The translations under genes and the position numbers were made by a program. The notes beneath the pieces are model-generated. The model was not told the DNA's origin and ran no database searches. It saw only the letters and a program-made list of their open reading frames with translations. A DNA stretch of 64,000 bases from Schistosoma haematobium (Eukaryota > Platyhelminthes > Trematoda > Strigeidida > Schistosomatidae), in NCBI RefSeq assembly GCF_000699445.3, contig NC_067198.1:7376801-7440800 (forward strand), written 5' to 3'. How positions within the stretch are numbered: the first letter of the stretch is position 1; each line of letters begins with the position of its first letter. Shown here one piece after another: positions 20,661 through 32,049 of the stretch.

Positions 20661-22525
20661 TTAGTGACATTTCGCTGGCCCTACAACAGACTTATTTGTT
20701 TTGATGGGGGTATGGGAGTTCATGGGATTTTTAGCAGGACTGTAGTAATATTCTCACTAAAGAGCTAAGTGAGTGCGCAGACCAATGTAAGGTATCATAC
20801 AGGATGCCTTTGAGTTACTCGTGTTCCATTAGTGCGGGTGGGGGCATTGCCTCCCTATCATATAGCATTTGAATAGGGAGCTATGAGATTAGACTCAGGT
20901 ACGGTTAGGATGCATAACGCGTGTCCATCAGCTGCCGTGACAACTCATGGTGGTTAGAATAAGTTATGAGAGGACCCGGGTCTGTAGGTTTCCCAAGAAA
21001 ATGACGAAGATATTTACTAAATCACTTAAATTTACTACATATGAACTAGGTGCTGAGAGGCTCGTGTATCAAAATTTTCTTGCAACGAATAAGTAGATAA
21101 AACAAAGCAGCATTAGATTTAAAAATTTATTCAGGAACGTTCGTTAAAAATCGAATATCAAACAAAGGTTTAGACCAAGTTCCCGTTTAAAAGTTGCACT
21201 GGTAGTGTTAAGCTGCAGTCTTTGTTGTTTTTTCCAAACGAAAGGGTAGAAGAAGTAACTCAAAAAATACTGGAAGTGGTTGTGAGACTAAAATGGACGT
21301 CCAGCATCCCTTTTACGATCTGCTGTTAGTTGGGTCTCCCGTAAACAGTCTCTAGGATCTGTGAAGCCTCACTCCTGTTGCATTCTAAATGAAAAAATAG
21401 TAATCAATTTAGTCAGAAATGTGGAATAGATAAATAACCAAATTACATGTTTTTAGCAAAGAATTTATGCAGTTGTGATTTACCTTGAGTTCATGAATAT
21501 TAGATAAGGTCAGCTACTACTACTTGTGCAAAGCATCACATGGGCTTAGTGCCGTATCACAATGCTTTTATTGTTTTGCTCTCATTTAGGTATTCCTATG
21601 CATCTGCGTCTAGTTTAACAGGAAGACATACAAGCCGAGTTAGTGTCTGATAAACTAAAAGTCCCAGTTGTCAAAAAGATTCTTAACATTTGTCCACAGC
21701 CAGCTGCATTTAATTGAGACACAGAACACTCATCTTCTAAGACTGTTTAATGCTGTTTTGCGGGCAACTAAAAGCTCAGACGCTTAGCTATCTTACTACC
21801 GATGTTATTGCTGTGGAAATGACAGTGATCTTGAAATATGGTCAGTGATAGATGTACAGTCTAGAAATAAACACCAAACATACTTAAAGCTATCAAATAA
21901 TGTATGACAGCAACAGTACCAAAGGCATTTTTTCTCATTTTTAATCAGACTGATTTGAATCAGTATACTCATTAGGAACAGGCAGCTCTACTTACTAAAC
22001 TAAACAACTGTCATAATTATTGTTTCATTTTCACAGACATGTTGCTCAAAGCAGTTAAATGGACATAATTCAGCCGATAAAACTAAAACACGAAATATAG
22101 GCCAGTTGAACTGATCTAACAGAAGACCAAGGATATATACATTGCTTTCCGACTGAAGACAACAGTCAGCTGTTCATAAAAACATAGTTTACAGTACAAC
22201 AAACTTTCCTTCAGTAACATTATGCACAGACGGTCTATCTGGAAACGATCAACTATGAGAGTAAACTCACTATGACTTGGAATATCACCCCAGCGTGCAT
22301 GAATGTACAGTGTAACGCAGTCAGACGTGGCGAATAAAAATTAAAAACAGAGTAAAATTAACAACATAATCTAGTTATTTAATTAAAAATACATTATGAA
22401 ATGACAAAATCTGTGATTGCTTGAACGCACAGATGAACCTGTGCGATACATTAAGTTTACATGTTTGCGTTGCGGATAAATTCACCCATGTGGAGCATGT
22501 GGCCACGCCATGTGCCATCACTTAC
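20661..22525. other. No recognised gene (20661-22525)
   Basis: No protein domain, exon or repeat partner recognised on either strand in this 1.9 kb. Confidence 0.4.
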
Positions 22526-22950
22526 TTACTTACGTCTGTTACCCCGCGTATGTATGTCTTATGTATGTATGTCTTATCCACTTACATAATCGTTCCCTAA
22601 TTTCTTCCTCAGTTGGGAGTTGGTTTGTTCTCTTCCACAGTAGGCTGTTGCTGATGGTTCTGGCCAACGGACATTCAGCATCTAACGTAGAAAATTGTTT
22701 ATAAATACTTGTACCTTTTTGATGATCATTGTGGTAGTTCTCCAAGTTTCAGCTTCGTACAGTAAAACTGTCTTGACGTTTGTATCGAAGATTCGCACTT
22801 TGATATTGGTTGAGAGTTGTTTTTAGTTCCGCAAGTTCTTCAACTGCAGGAATGTTGTCCTTCCTTTGCTAGTCCTCTCCTTTACGTCTGCATCAGATCC
22901 TCCTTGTTCATCGATGATGCTCCCCAGGTAAGTTTCCACCTCTCCCATGC
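22526..22950 (-). mobile_element. RTE 3' fragment, old
   Basis: Minus strand: [20 protein letters not shown] (C-terminal block) and then the Y.GSIIDEQGGSDADVK region near 22880-22930. At the position where the 24.1, 39.0 and 52.5 kb copies share a TGA stop, this copy still reads TGG (near 22661), so it is a useful outgroup. At about 22950 it joins a short stretch resembling the A C terminus (NLHRLKWL, about 22975-23010), a chimeric junction. Confidence 0.75.
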
Positions 22951-23289
22951 AATAGTCGTGTATTAGTAATGGACGTCTCAACCACTTCAGTCGATGAAGA
23001 TTCAAATTGTTGATTCTCCGTGGAAGAATGAATGCAATGTGATAAGTGTCAAAAGTGTTTCCATAAGATGTGAACTCGTTTACGTTCCACCGCATACAAA
23101 ATATGCTCGAAGACTAACTCGCATTGGCTTTGTATGTTTTGCTGTACAAGTAAGATGTTACTGATCCAGGAGGCTATGAACCTATCAGCTTTGGCCAGTA
23201 AGAACGAAGATGGTGGTCGCGCTGGTAATTCCAGTACCAACAGTGAAGAATTTGTCAGTGTAGTACGTGCTGCTACGGGACCCTTTGAA

Positions 23290-24138
23290 CACTAAACTGT
23301 GATTGAGATAAAATTAAAACCGTAACCGTCCCTATTAGTCCCAGTCTGGCTGTACCGAGTTATGGGAAATACGCACTTAGTTAGCAAGTCATTGGTGAAC
23401 TCCCGTTCTGAGCCACGAAATACACTACCGAAATCTGATACTAAGACAGAACACCACCCTGGTGTGACTGAGAAGAAGTTAATCTCACCGAATATTGTTG
23501 TGAGTAGTTTGCTAGAGCCAAACGACCCTGATACCAAAATAAGACACTCACATGATTTGGAAAAGCCCGGAGAATTTAACCGTAGCATCTTATCAGTTAA
23601 CTCTATAGGAGTTCAGGTAAAAAAATTTATAAGAATTTATAAGATAAGAGAACTAACAACAGTGTTGAACTTCGACCATATAAACTCCTTAACACAATCC
23701 CTGGGTCGAGGAAGCAACGTGATCTTCTGTCAAGTAGCGCTAGTATTCACGACAACACCAACATTCGAGTAAAACCTGACATGTCTATTGATGATAGAAT
23801 AAAAATGAAGACGGCATTAGCTGAATTAGAAAGCCTTCGACAAATCAATGAGGAGCGTTTTCAATTAATGAGTTTTTGAATCATCACGTCTTGGAAGCGA
23901 ATGCTACCAGGGCCCGTGTGGATAGACCTTTCCCCCTAGGAGTTTCGTATGTCAATGCTCGTAGTATAAGAAATAAATTCTGTGTACTAGAAACATTAAT
24001 AGACAAATTTAAGCCACTTCTTGTAGCTGTGACGGAAACTTGGTTAGTCTATTACTTCAATATTACTCCAGAATTATCCGGATATTACTACTCAAGAAGT
24101 GATAGACATATATGTAGAAAAGGTGATGACGTCCTTTT
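23290..24138 (+). pseudogene. CR1 element, ORF1-like region and start of endonuclease (left part)
   Basis: The ORF1-like region includes the open frame 23362-23772, with KSLVNSRSEPRNTLPKSDT and SLGRGSNVIF, and the block VKPDMSIDDRIKMKTALAEL (about 23770-23830). EN begins at about 23940: VSYVNARSIRNKFCVLETLI and VAVTETWL (catalytic Glu). The frame is cut at KGDDV (about 24131) by a minus-strand RTE insertion. The element continues at 27390, and the parts together form one CR1-clade copy spanning 23.3-30.2 kb. Confidence 0.7.
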
Positions 24139-24478
24139 ACTACTACTACTACTACTTACGTCTGTTACTCCTCGTGAAGGAGCATAGGCCGCTCACCAGC
24201 ATTCTCCATCCAACCCTGTCCTGGGCAATCCTTTCTAGCTCCGTCCAGTTGTAATTCATCCTTTTCATATCTGCTTCTATTATCCGACGCAATGTGTTCT
24301 TTGGACTTCCTCTTTTTCGCTTCCCTTCAGGATTCCAAGTTAGGGCTTGCTTCGTGATGCAGTTTGACGATTTGTGTAATGTATGTCCTATCCATTTCCA
24401 TCGTCTTTTCCTAATTTCTTCTTCAGCTGGAAGTTGGTTTGTTCTCTCCCACAGAAGGCTGTTGCTGATGGTATCCGG

Positions 24479-26065
24479 TCAATGGATGTTGAGTATCTTG
24501 AGAAGACAGCTATTTATAAATACTTGTACTTTCTTGATTGTGGTTGTTGTAGTTCTCCAAGTTTCAGCTCCATACAGTAGAACTGCCTTGACGTTCGTAT
24601 TGAAGATTGTGACTTTGATATTGGTTGAAAGATTTTTTGAGTCCCATATGTTCTTCAATTGTAGGAATGCGACCCTTGCTTTGCCGATCCTCGCCTTTAC
24701 GTCTGCATCGGATCCTCCTTGTTCATCGATGATGCTTCCCAGGTATGTGAAGGACTCTACATCTTCCAGAGTTTCGCCATCAAGTGTGATTGGATTGCTG
24801 TTTTCCGCTTTGAATTTGAGGACCTTAGTTTTCCCTTTTTGTATGCTGAGGCCTACTGATGCAGAGACTGCTGCTACACTGGCTGTCTTCATCTGCATCT
24901 GTTCGTGTGTACGTGATAGGAGGGCTAGGTCATCTGCGAAGTCCAAATCGTCTAATTGGTTCTGAGCTGTCCATTGTATTCCGTGTTTTCCTTCAGATGT
25001 CGAGGTCCTCGTAATCCAGTCGACCACCAGAAGAAAGAGGAAGGGAGAGAGTAAACAGCCTTGTCTGACTCCGGTCCTTACTTGGAATGCATCTGTCAGC
25101 TGTCCTCCATGCACTACTTTGCACTGTAGTCCGTCGTATGAGTTCCGGATAATATTGACAATCTTCTCAGGAACTCCGTAGTGTCGAAGAAGTTTCCATA
25201 ACGTCCTCCTATCTACACTGTCGAATGCCTTTTCATAATCAATGAAGTTGATGTATAGTGATGAGTTCCACTCAACTGATTGCTCGACGATGATCCGTAG
25301 TGTTGCAATTTGGTCTGTGCACGACCGATCCTTACGGAATCCAGCCTGTTGATCTCGAAGTTGGGCATCTACTGCATCCTTCATCCGGTTCAGCAACACC
25401 CTGTTGAAGACTTTCCCTGGTATTGACAGTAGTGTTATGCCTCTGTAGTTTTCACATTTGCTCAGATCTCCTTTCTTTGGAATCTTGACGAGGTGTCCTT
25501 CTTTCCAGTCCATCGGCACTTGTTCCTCCTCCCAAATCTTTTTGAATAGAAGATAAAGCATGCTTGTGGTTGTTTCGATGTCTGATTTCAGTGCTTCAGC
25601 TGGTATGTTGTCGGGTCCCGCTGCTTTCCCGTTCTTGATTTGTCTGACGGCCATTCTGATTTCTTCCGTAGTTGGTGGATTGACATCTATAGGAAGATCT
25701 ATGTGTGCTGCTTCGATGTCCGGCGGATTCATTGGAGCCGGCCTATTCAGGAGCTCTTCGAAGTATTCTACCCATCTGTTACGCTGTTGTTGAATTTCGG
25801 TGATTGGCTTGCCTTCTTTGTCTTTGACCGGCCTCTCTGGTTTACTGTATTTCCCTGATAGTTTCTTCGTTGTATCGTAAAGCTGTTTCATATTTCCTTC
25901 TCTAGCAGCTTTTTCTGCCGTCGTTGCTAGTTCTTCCACGTACTTCTTCTTGTCGGCTCTAATGCTCCTCTTCACTTGTTTGTTTGCTTCTATGTACTCA
26001 GCTTGTGCTTGGACTTTCTCTGCTTGTGTTCGGCTGTTGTTAATTGCTGTCTTCTTGTTCTTCAT
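24479..26065 (-). pseudogene. RTE reverse transcriptase, 528-codon open block
   Basis: Same frame as EN, after the TAG. Order: N-terminal Lys-rich coil (KNKKTAINNSRTQAEK), RQIKNGKAAGPDNIPAEALK, IPKKGDLSKCENYRGITLLS (finger motif), DQQAGFRKDRSCTDQI, FIDYEKAFDSVDR (first catalytic Asp), TGVRQGCLLSPFLFLLVVDW, DLDFADDLALL (catalytic Asp pair), FTYLGSIIDEQGG and VLLYGAETW. All palm motifs are intact. A TGA at 24479-24481 replaces a Trp codon and removes the last about 100 residues ([20 protein letters not shown]...). The older copy at 22.6 kb has TGG there. This is the best-preserved RT in the window. Confidence 0.9.
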
Positions 26066-26134
26066 TTCTTTGATCCTGTCCAGTGTTTCTATAGAGATCC
26101 ATTCCTTACGATGATGCTTCTTGAGGCCCAGAAC

Positions 26135-27090
26135 CTATCGACACGTTGAAGCTAATGCTTCTTTGATACTTTTCCAGTTGTCCTCCATAGTAGTTTCTTC
26201 TTCCTTCAGTAGATCCTGCAAGACTTGAAACCTGTTGTTGAGAGCTATCTTGAATTTATTGAGTTTGTCAGTATCTCGAAGGAAGGCTGTATTGAACCTT
26301 TGTAGTGCTGTTTGTCCAGTTGTCCAGTTTTTCTTTAGCTTCAGTTTTAAATTGGCCACAACTAGGTGGTGATCTGAAGCTATGCCAGCTCCTCTCCTGG
26401 TCCTCACATCTTCCATTGTCCTTCGAAATTTTTTATTGATGCAGATATGATCTATCTGGTTCGCTGTAGTGTGGTCCGGTGAGATCCATGTAGCTTTGTG
26501 TATACGTTTGTGTGGAAATATTGTGCCTCCTATGACCAACTTGTTGAATGCACACAGATTTGCAAATCTTTCCCCGTTTTCGTTTTTTTCTCTTAGTCCA
26601 TGCCGTCCCATGATATCTCCATATCCGGTGTTGTCTATTCCGACTTTGGCATTTAGATCTCCCATCAGGATAGTTAGGTCCTTTCTTGGGCATTTCTCAA
26701 TGATTGACTGCAGCCGCTCGTAGAATTGATCTTTAATGTCGTCGTTGCTATCATTGGTGGGTGCATAACATTGGATAATATTCATTAAGATACCCTCCTT
26801 CTTTGTTTTGAATGATGCTTTGGTGATTATGGATCCGTGAGATTCCCATCCTACAAGTGCATTTCGTACTACTTTAGACAGCATTAGAGCAACTCCCTGA
26901 GTGTGTGGAGCATTTTCCTCTTCGTGACCGGAGTATAGCAGCATCTCTCCCGTATTTAACCTTTGTTGTCCAGCTTGGGTCCAACGGGTTTTGCTGATTC
27001 CCAGTACTACCAAATAGTATCTCCTCCTTTCCGTTGCTATTTGACTGTTCTTTCAGGTCTCCCACATTGTTCGAACGTTCCATGTACCTA
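26135..27090 (-). pseudogene. RTE endonuclease domain
   Basis: APE-type EN that makes the priming nick. Reading starts near WNVRTMWET, hits a TGA at 27053-27055, then is open for 292 codons: LGISKTRWTQAGQQRL, IQCYAPTNDSNDDIKDQFYE, TILMGDLNAKVG (metal site), ATWISPDHTTANQIDHICIN and GIASDHHLVVA (the SDH catalytic triad block). A TAG at 26135-26137 separates it from RT. The copy at 57720-58598 has an identical 292-residue stretch and the same TGA (58638-58640) and TAG (57720-57722). Confidence 0.9.
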
Positions 27091-27389
27091 TAAAATTTTT
27101 TGCTCTGGTTGTTAGAAGGGGCATCGGCCTCGTGGCTTCCGAAGGAACTCGGCTTTCACCATGAAGCGTCATAATTCTTGTAAATGAAGACCTTCTAACT
27201 CCCAGGGCAGAGTTAAAATGGTTTGGATTATTTTTTCTGGTAAGCGTTTTTTTAGCGAGTTAGTTTTCTACGGGATGGGGACGCTAACCCCATGCCCAAC
27301 CCTTCTCCTTTACCCGGGCTTGGGACCGGCGGCAACCCTATAAGAGCTACAGGCGGAGTATCCACTCCTTTGTTTGGGAATCTAAGGTC

Positions 27390-28800
27390 AGTGGAAACTG
27401 TGAGGTAATTAGCTGTGAATTAATCATCAGATGTTGCACATTCATGCTAGGTGTCATCTATCGCAGCCCAATCCGCTTAGCTGATGGCATTACTTTAGAG
27501 CACATCCAGCTGTAGAGTGAAAATAATAGATGTGTGACATTACGAGATTTTAACGCACCTGATATTAGTTGGAGTGAGATGACCAAGGTGGGGTCCTTCA
27601 ACTCCTTTGATAGCAGGTTCCTGATAACTGTAATGGAGTATGCATTAATACAGCACGTATCCAAACCCACACGTTTTGGTTCAAACCATGGTTCTTCTTT
27701 GTTGGACTTGGTAATCACTCATGCGACTGAGGATATTGCCAACCTAAACATTTTTCCACTGTTAGTGAATGGTGATCACGATGTTTTGTCATACACGTTT
27801 AGAGCTAGTGACACAATATATGGTCGTGTTGAGCTTCTCCTAAATGTATGGTGAGCCATCATATCAGCCATTCAGGGGTGTGTTGCTAAGATAAATTGGT
27901 CAGTAGATGCTAGATCATCAGTCAAAGAAGCATGGTTTATATATTTAAAGGCAGGTTTAGCTCAGTTACGTCCTCGATTATACCATACCTGGTATCACGT
28001 AGACCGAATAACTGTCCACTATGGATGATTAAACAAGTCAGGAAACTTCCTAGACGTAGGAAAAAGCGTTTGATTATGTTCATCTCCACCGGCTTACAAC
28101 GGTGCAGATCCAATTACTATAAGACTAGGAATGCTTGTAAAGTGTTAATAAGTAAGACTAGACTGTTGTGTAAAAAAAACAAAGGTTAGAGATTGTAAGG
28201 ACAGTCCAAAACAGTTATTCTCCTATATAAAAAGTAGAGCCCAGAGAAGTAATGGAATTTCATTACTTTCGGTACAAGAAAATTCGTTAATATTGGCAAG
28301 AGATGATATAAAAAAGCTGAAGCTTTATCGAAGTATTTCGGTAAAGTGTTTTCTATCAGTAATTAGGAATGATGAACGACTAAATGTGATTGTGGCGGCT
28401 AGTTGATAGTTCCTGTATTCATTGAGAGAAGTACCGTCTTAAGACTACTTCAACGTCTCAAGCCTGATAAGTCCTGTGGTCCTGAAGATATTCATCATAG
28501 GATTATGAGAGCTCTATCGGATGTAAATGCTGGGCCCTTAACCATACTCCCTCATAAGTCCCTGTGGCAGCCAAGACCTCCAGGAGACCGAAAAGACGCA
28601 ACAATTAGTACGGTGTATAAGGCGGGGAGTAGAGAATGAGTAACTATCGGCCCCTTAGTCTAACCAGTGTAGTTGTAGAACAAATGAAAAAGATTATTCA
28701 GATGGCTGTTATACACTATATGTAAGAGCACTATCTTTTATCCACAGAACAACATGGTTTTCGAAAAGACCAAAAATGTTTAATAGATCTCTGGAATTAT
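27390..28800 (+). pseudogene. CR1 element, endonuclease C-terminal part and RT fingers (middle part)
   Basis: The EN continues: NCEVISCEL, FMLGVIYRSP, LRDFNAPDISW (metal site), SKPTRFG..HGSSLLDLVIT and NGDHDVLSY (the SDH-type block). The RT follows from about 28190: PKQLFSYIKSRAQRSNG, KYFGKVF, LLQRLKPDKSCGPEDIHHR, SNYRPLSLTSVV and LSTEQHGFRKD. Several frameshifts and stops are present. At about 28800 the frame is cut by a second insertion. Confidence 0.8.
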
Positions 28801-29130
28801 GGTCTACTATGATATTAGTACTGCTATAATATCCTATGTGCAAGTCGCATCATCGTCTACACCGACTAATCACACCGTACTAATCACCAATATATGATGG
28901 AGAACAAACTTAGGCTAGAGATAAAACAATATATTAAATATTTATAAAAGATTATGTTACAACACTTAACAGTGACCACGCATGAAAGACTGAGCCATGC
29001 GTTCCGATCAGTTCGGATTCACTTCATTCGTTTTACCCGCCTCCTCCATCGTTGGGTGTTTTTCCGTGTTAAATATTAAATATCTATTTTCCCAGTTGTC
29101 TCGTGTTCAGCTTTGAGGATTGTGTGGTTA
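28801..29130. mobile_element. Unclassified insertion in the CR1 RT
   Basis: About 330 bp lie between GFRKDQKC (left) and RIARKVWTAAEDRNIPID (right), which are adjacent in CR1 proteins. It contains no frame. A TTAAATATTAAATAT stretch lies near its right end. No target duplication was certain, so the element type is open. Confidence 0.45.
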
Positions 29131-30220
29131 TGGCTCAACGCCACTACAGATCTTCGCATTGCAAGAAAAGTTTGGACTGCAGCAGAAGATCGAAATATCC
29201 CTATAGATATGATTTTCATAGATCTAGGTCAAGCATTTGATATGGTTTCTCATTCGCGTCTTGAATTAAAGCAGGAAAGTTTTGAAATACATTATAAGGT
29301 CATAGACTGGATAAACTACTTTCTCCATGACAGGAAACAAAGAATGAGGGTAAGTGAAGCTCTCTCCTCGTGGGAACTTGTAAAAAGTGGAGTTACCCAA
29401 GGCACAGTCCTTGGTCTGCTTCTTATTTTATTTACGTAAATGAATTATTGGCAGTGGCAAAGTTATCCATCCTACTCATACATACATAGTATTTCAGACA
29501 GAATAGTATTACAGGATAATGTCAACTCATTGGTGGCATAGATGGCGATGCAATTAAATAACTATAATGATTTGTATCACTACACAATACGTGGATTCGT
29601 GTTACCCAAAGTAATAAACTACAAAAATTTCGGAGTTACAATAGGCAGCGATCTCAAAAAAAGCTAGTCACTGTAAGGTTGTTACTGCAAAAGGCTATAG
29701 GGTCTTACGGGCTATTCGCACGTCTTTTCAGTATTTGGGTGAAGAAATATTTATACTGTTATACCTGACTTTTGTAAGACCGCATTTAGAATATAGGATT
29801 CAAGCAGCGAGTCCTTGTTTCAAGTATGAGGCGGATATGCTGGAATGAGTCCAACGAAGAGGGACTAAAATAGTAAAAGGTCTCTCTGGTGTACACATTT
29901 GCGTTACCTTACCGTAGAATACGGGGTGATGTGATATGACTTGTCATATACTGAACGATGACCTTGGTATTATTATGCCTTATCTTTTCCTTACGTCAAG
30001 ACTGATCATTTGAGAAAGTTCAAAAACGGAGATCAAATCACCTACATCTGGAATTTCGTTTCTCCCATCGAGTAATGAATTATCGTAGTTCTGTACCAGA
30101 ACATATAAACTCAGAACATTCTGTTGATATACTCAAAACGAGATAAGGGCTCCACAGTGTTACAAACTGTCAGGATTAATATGGGTCCATAGATCTCCTA
30201 AGATTATAACTGAAAACTGA
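29131..30220 (+). pseudogene. CR1 element, RT palm to C terminus (right part)
   Basis: MIFIDLGQAFDMVSHSRLEL (first catalytic Asp), DWINYFLHDRKQRMRV, SGVTQGTVLG, then YVNELL with the following Asp-Asp motif lost to frameshift. Further pieces: FGVTIGSDLKK (29620-29665), LLYLTFVRPHLEYR (29755-29795), VQRRGTKIVKGL and PEHINSEHSVDILKT. The order is that of a CR1 RT and C-terminal region. Many stops. Confidence 0.75.
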
Positions 30221-30224
30221 AGAC

Positions 30225-31650
30225 TGCAAAGTAACCCCCGTAAAGCACGCCAATTGGTCATTTTGTAACACGTGTAATCAGCAGTCACTGAAAGGCGGGA
30301 AAGACCTGAAACCACATCACAAACAGTGTTAACCGAGCACTTCACACCAAGAGAGAGAACACGGAATGGAGGCCACCAGTCGTTTATTTGAAAATTAAAA
30401 TTCGCGGGTTATGTACAGGAAGGAATGCTAGTTTACAGAACAGTCTTATGAGTGATCCTGTAGGTTCAGTGCATGCAGAGCTCGTTCTTCTTCTTCCTCC
30501 AAGGCATATATTCTTGGTCGCCCTGCAATAGAAAAAACATAATCTATTAACACCACCATACACGATCATTTTAACCGCGTTACAATTTGGGGTCTCGCTA
30601 ACATTAAAATTCCAATGTACGATTGTGTATCCTCTCTTGCTATGATAAATGTGCTTTATATCATATCAATCAAACTGAGTGACGTGTTAAGATAGAGCCA
30701 GCAGCATTTGTAACAGTTTGATCTTGTCTGTAAACTAGAATACCTCATGTAACATATTGATAATTGATAATACATTACTACTATTAGCAATATTAAATAC
30801 AGCTTCCTTAACAACGAAAAAGGGCCAATGTCGGAAGAATTGATCTTCAGTGTCCTAATGAGGTACCAGTGTAAGAAACTTTCAACATTGTGGACCTGTG
30901 TGGGTAGCGGATGTTATCGCATAAAGAGTCGGTGATTTGATGTGCGAAATCCATGTTCGAGTTAAATGCCTAAGTTCACACCTAAACCACATCCGCGATA
31001 GACGACTTAACTTGTAGAAAGAAATCCATAGCTCGTACTTGCGACCAGATTATTTTATTGATAGAGTATTTCGGGAGCTGCAACATTAGTGTAGAAGAAA
31101 TGACGGTCAGGCAACAAGAACATCGTGAAGAGAATGACATTTTCGTACCTGTAGCTAACCGTCGTTCAAGTGATAGAAGAAACCAGACTAGTAGTGAATA
31201 GGTCTTTATTTGGCTCGCGAAATAGTCACATTGGAGCGGTAGGTTACCTGTTCAAATACAGAGCTTTTCGAAATTCTGTGCAAGATAATAGGTAATATAA
31301 TGCCTATACAGAATAAGGAAGTGAATGAATACTTCAGTTCTAGTATTCTGACATATACTTACTTGTGTGAGGTCAACTCTTAACTGATCAACATACGTTG
31401 TTATGTTAGCTTCTTCCTAGACTCGACTTTCATAGGAACGTCGGTTCCATCAACCTGTCTATCAAGAACACCTTTGTTTTGTTTCCGCGGCGCAAGGGAG
31501 AATTAGTAACTCGTTCAACGTTTGACTCTCAATCAATTACGACCAACCCCGTCAGCATTCGACGATACTCCATGGATATATTTTTCATCACTAGCTGGTT
31601 ACCTTATGTCGTAGCATTTATTTTCTTCCACAACTATTGCTGATGATTTT
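30225..31650. other. No recognised gene (30225-31650)
   Basis: Two minus-strand frames of about 60 codons (30160-30345 and 30384-30569) have no recognised domain. A CCAAT motif occurs near 30250. A short repeat lies at 31261-31390 (listed separately). Confidence 0.4.
31261..31390 (+). repeat. Dispersed repeat, inverted partner of 37670-37800
   Basis: Shared landmarks are AGATAATAGG.AATATAA.GCCTAT, AATAAGGAAGTGAATGAATACTT and AGGTCAACTCTTAAC, inverted between the two sites. No coding. They flank the Gypsy-derived region at 34.3-37.6 kb, one copy on each side. Confidence 0.6.
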
Positions 31651-32049
31651 CTACGTGTCCTCCTTGTTGTGATCTACGTATGTAGGAGGAAAGTGAGAAA
31701 ATGAAATATGAAAATGGAATTTCTGAGGAAGTGCCGCGAGCGGACTACCCAACTCCATGTTGGTGAGGTGCGATTTTCCAGTGCTCTGTCCGGCTATCAG
31801 GTGTTTACTCACCTGCCTCCTGAACCGCTCACAAGTAGAAAACAAGAATGTACTTCTAAAACAATGATTAAAATCAGTCAAACCTGAAGAACTGCTCCAC
31901 TGCTTGTATAAAATGATAAGGTACAAAATGGAAACACACAGACATAATTGATAATTGTTCGATTTTACATAAATGTTTGGTTTTGAGGACGGCTTAGCAA
32001 TCCGGAAGGTAACAGACAGAGCGTAGACATCTCGTACACGAAAAGGCAT
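31651..32049 (-). other. Unrecognised 132-codon open frame
   Basis: It starts with MPFRVRDVYALSVTFRIAKP and has a hydrophobic stretch (LCLCVSILYLIILYKQW). No domain, signal peptide or splice evidence makes it a gene. In this AT-rich DNA a frame of this length can arise by chance. Listed because it is the longest unassigned frame of the quiet 30-34 kb region. Confidence 0.2.

Larger units (their letters stand above)
24139..27381 (-). mobile_element. RTE retrotransposon, near-complete, inserted in the CR1 element
   Basis: About 3.2 kb. 5' UTR with CCCATGCCC...TTTACCCGGGCTTGGGACC (plus, 27289-27330), one EN-RT reading frame, and a short 3' UTR ending in a TAC/GTA trinucleotide repeat (24140-24158), as typical for the RTE clade. 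The only coding defects seen are three nonsense codons. It splits a CR1 copy: flanking CR1 translation stops at KGDDV on the left and resumes with NCEVISCEL on the right. Confidence 0.9.

Noticed and set aside
23161..23300. Reading SSTNSEEFVSVVRAATGPFEH as a possible duplicate of the flippase EFVGVIRTADG exon
   Set aside because: Only a few residues coincide, the frame ends at a stop directly after, and there are no splice sites; similarity judged accidental.
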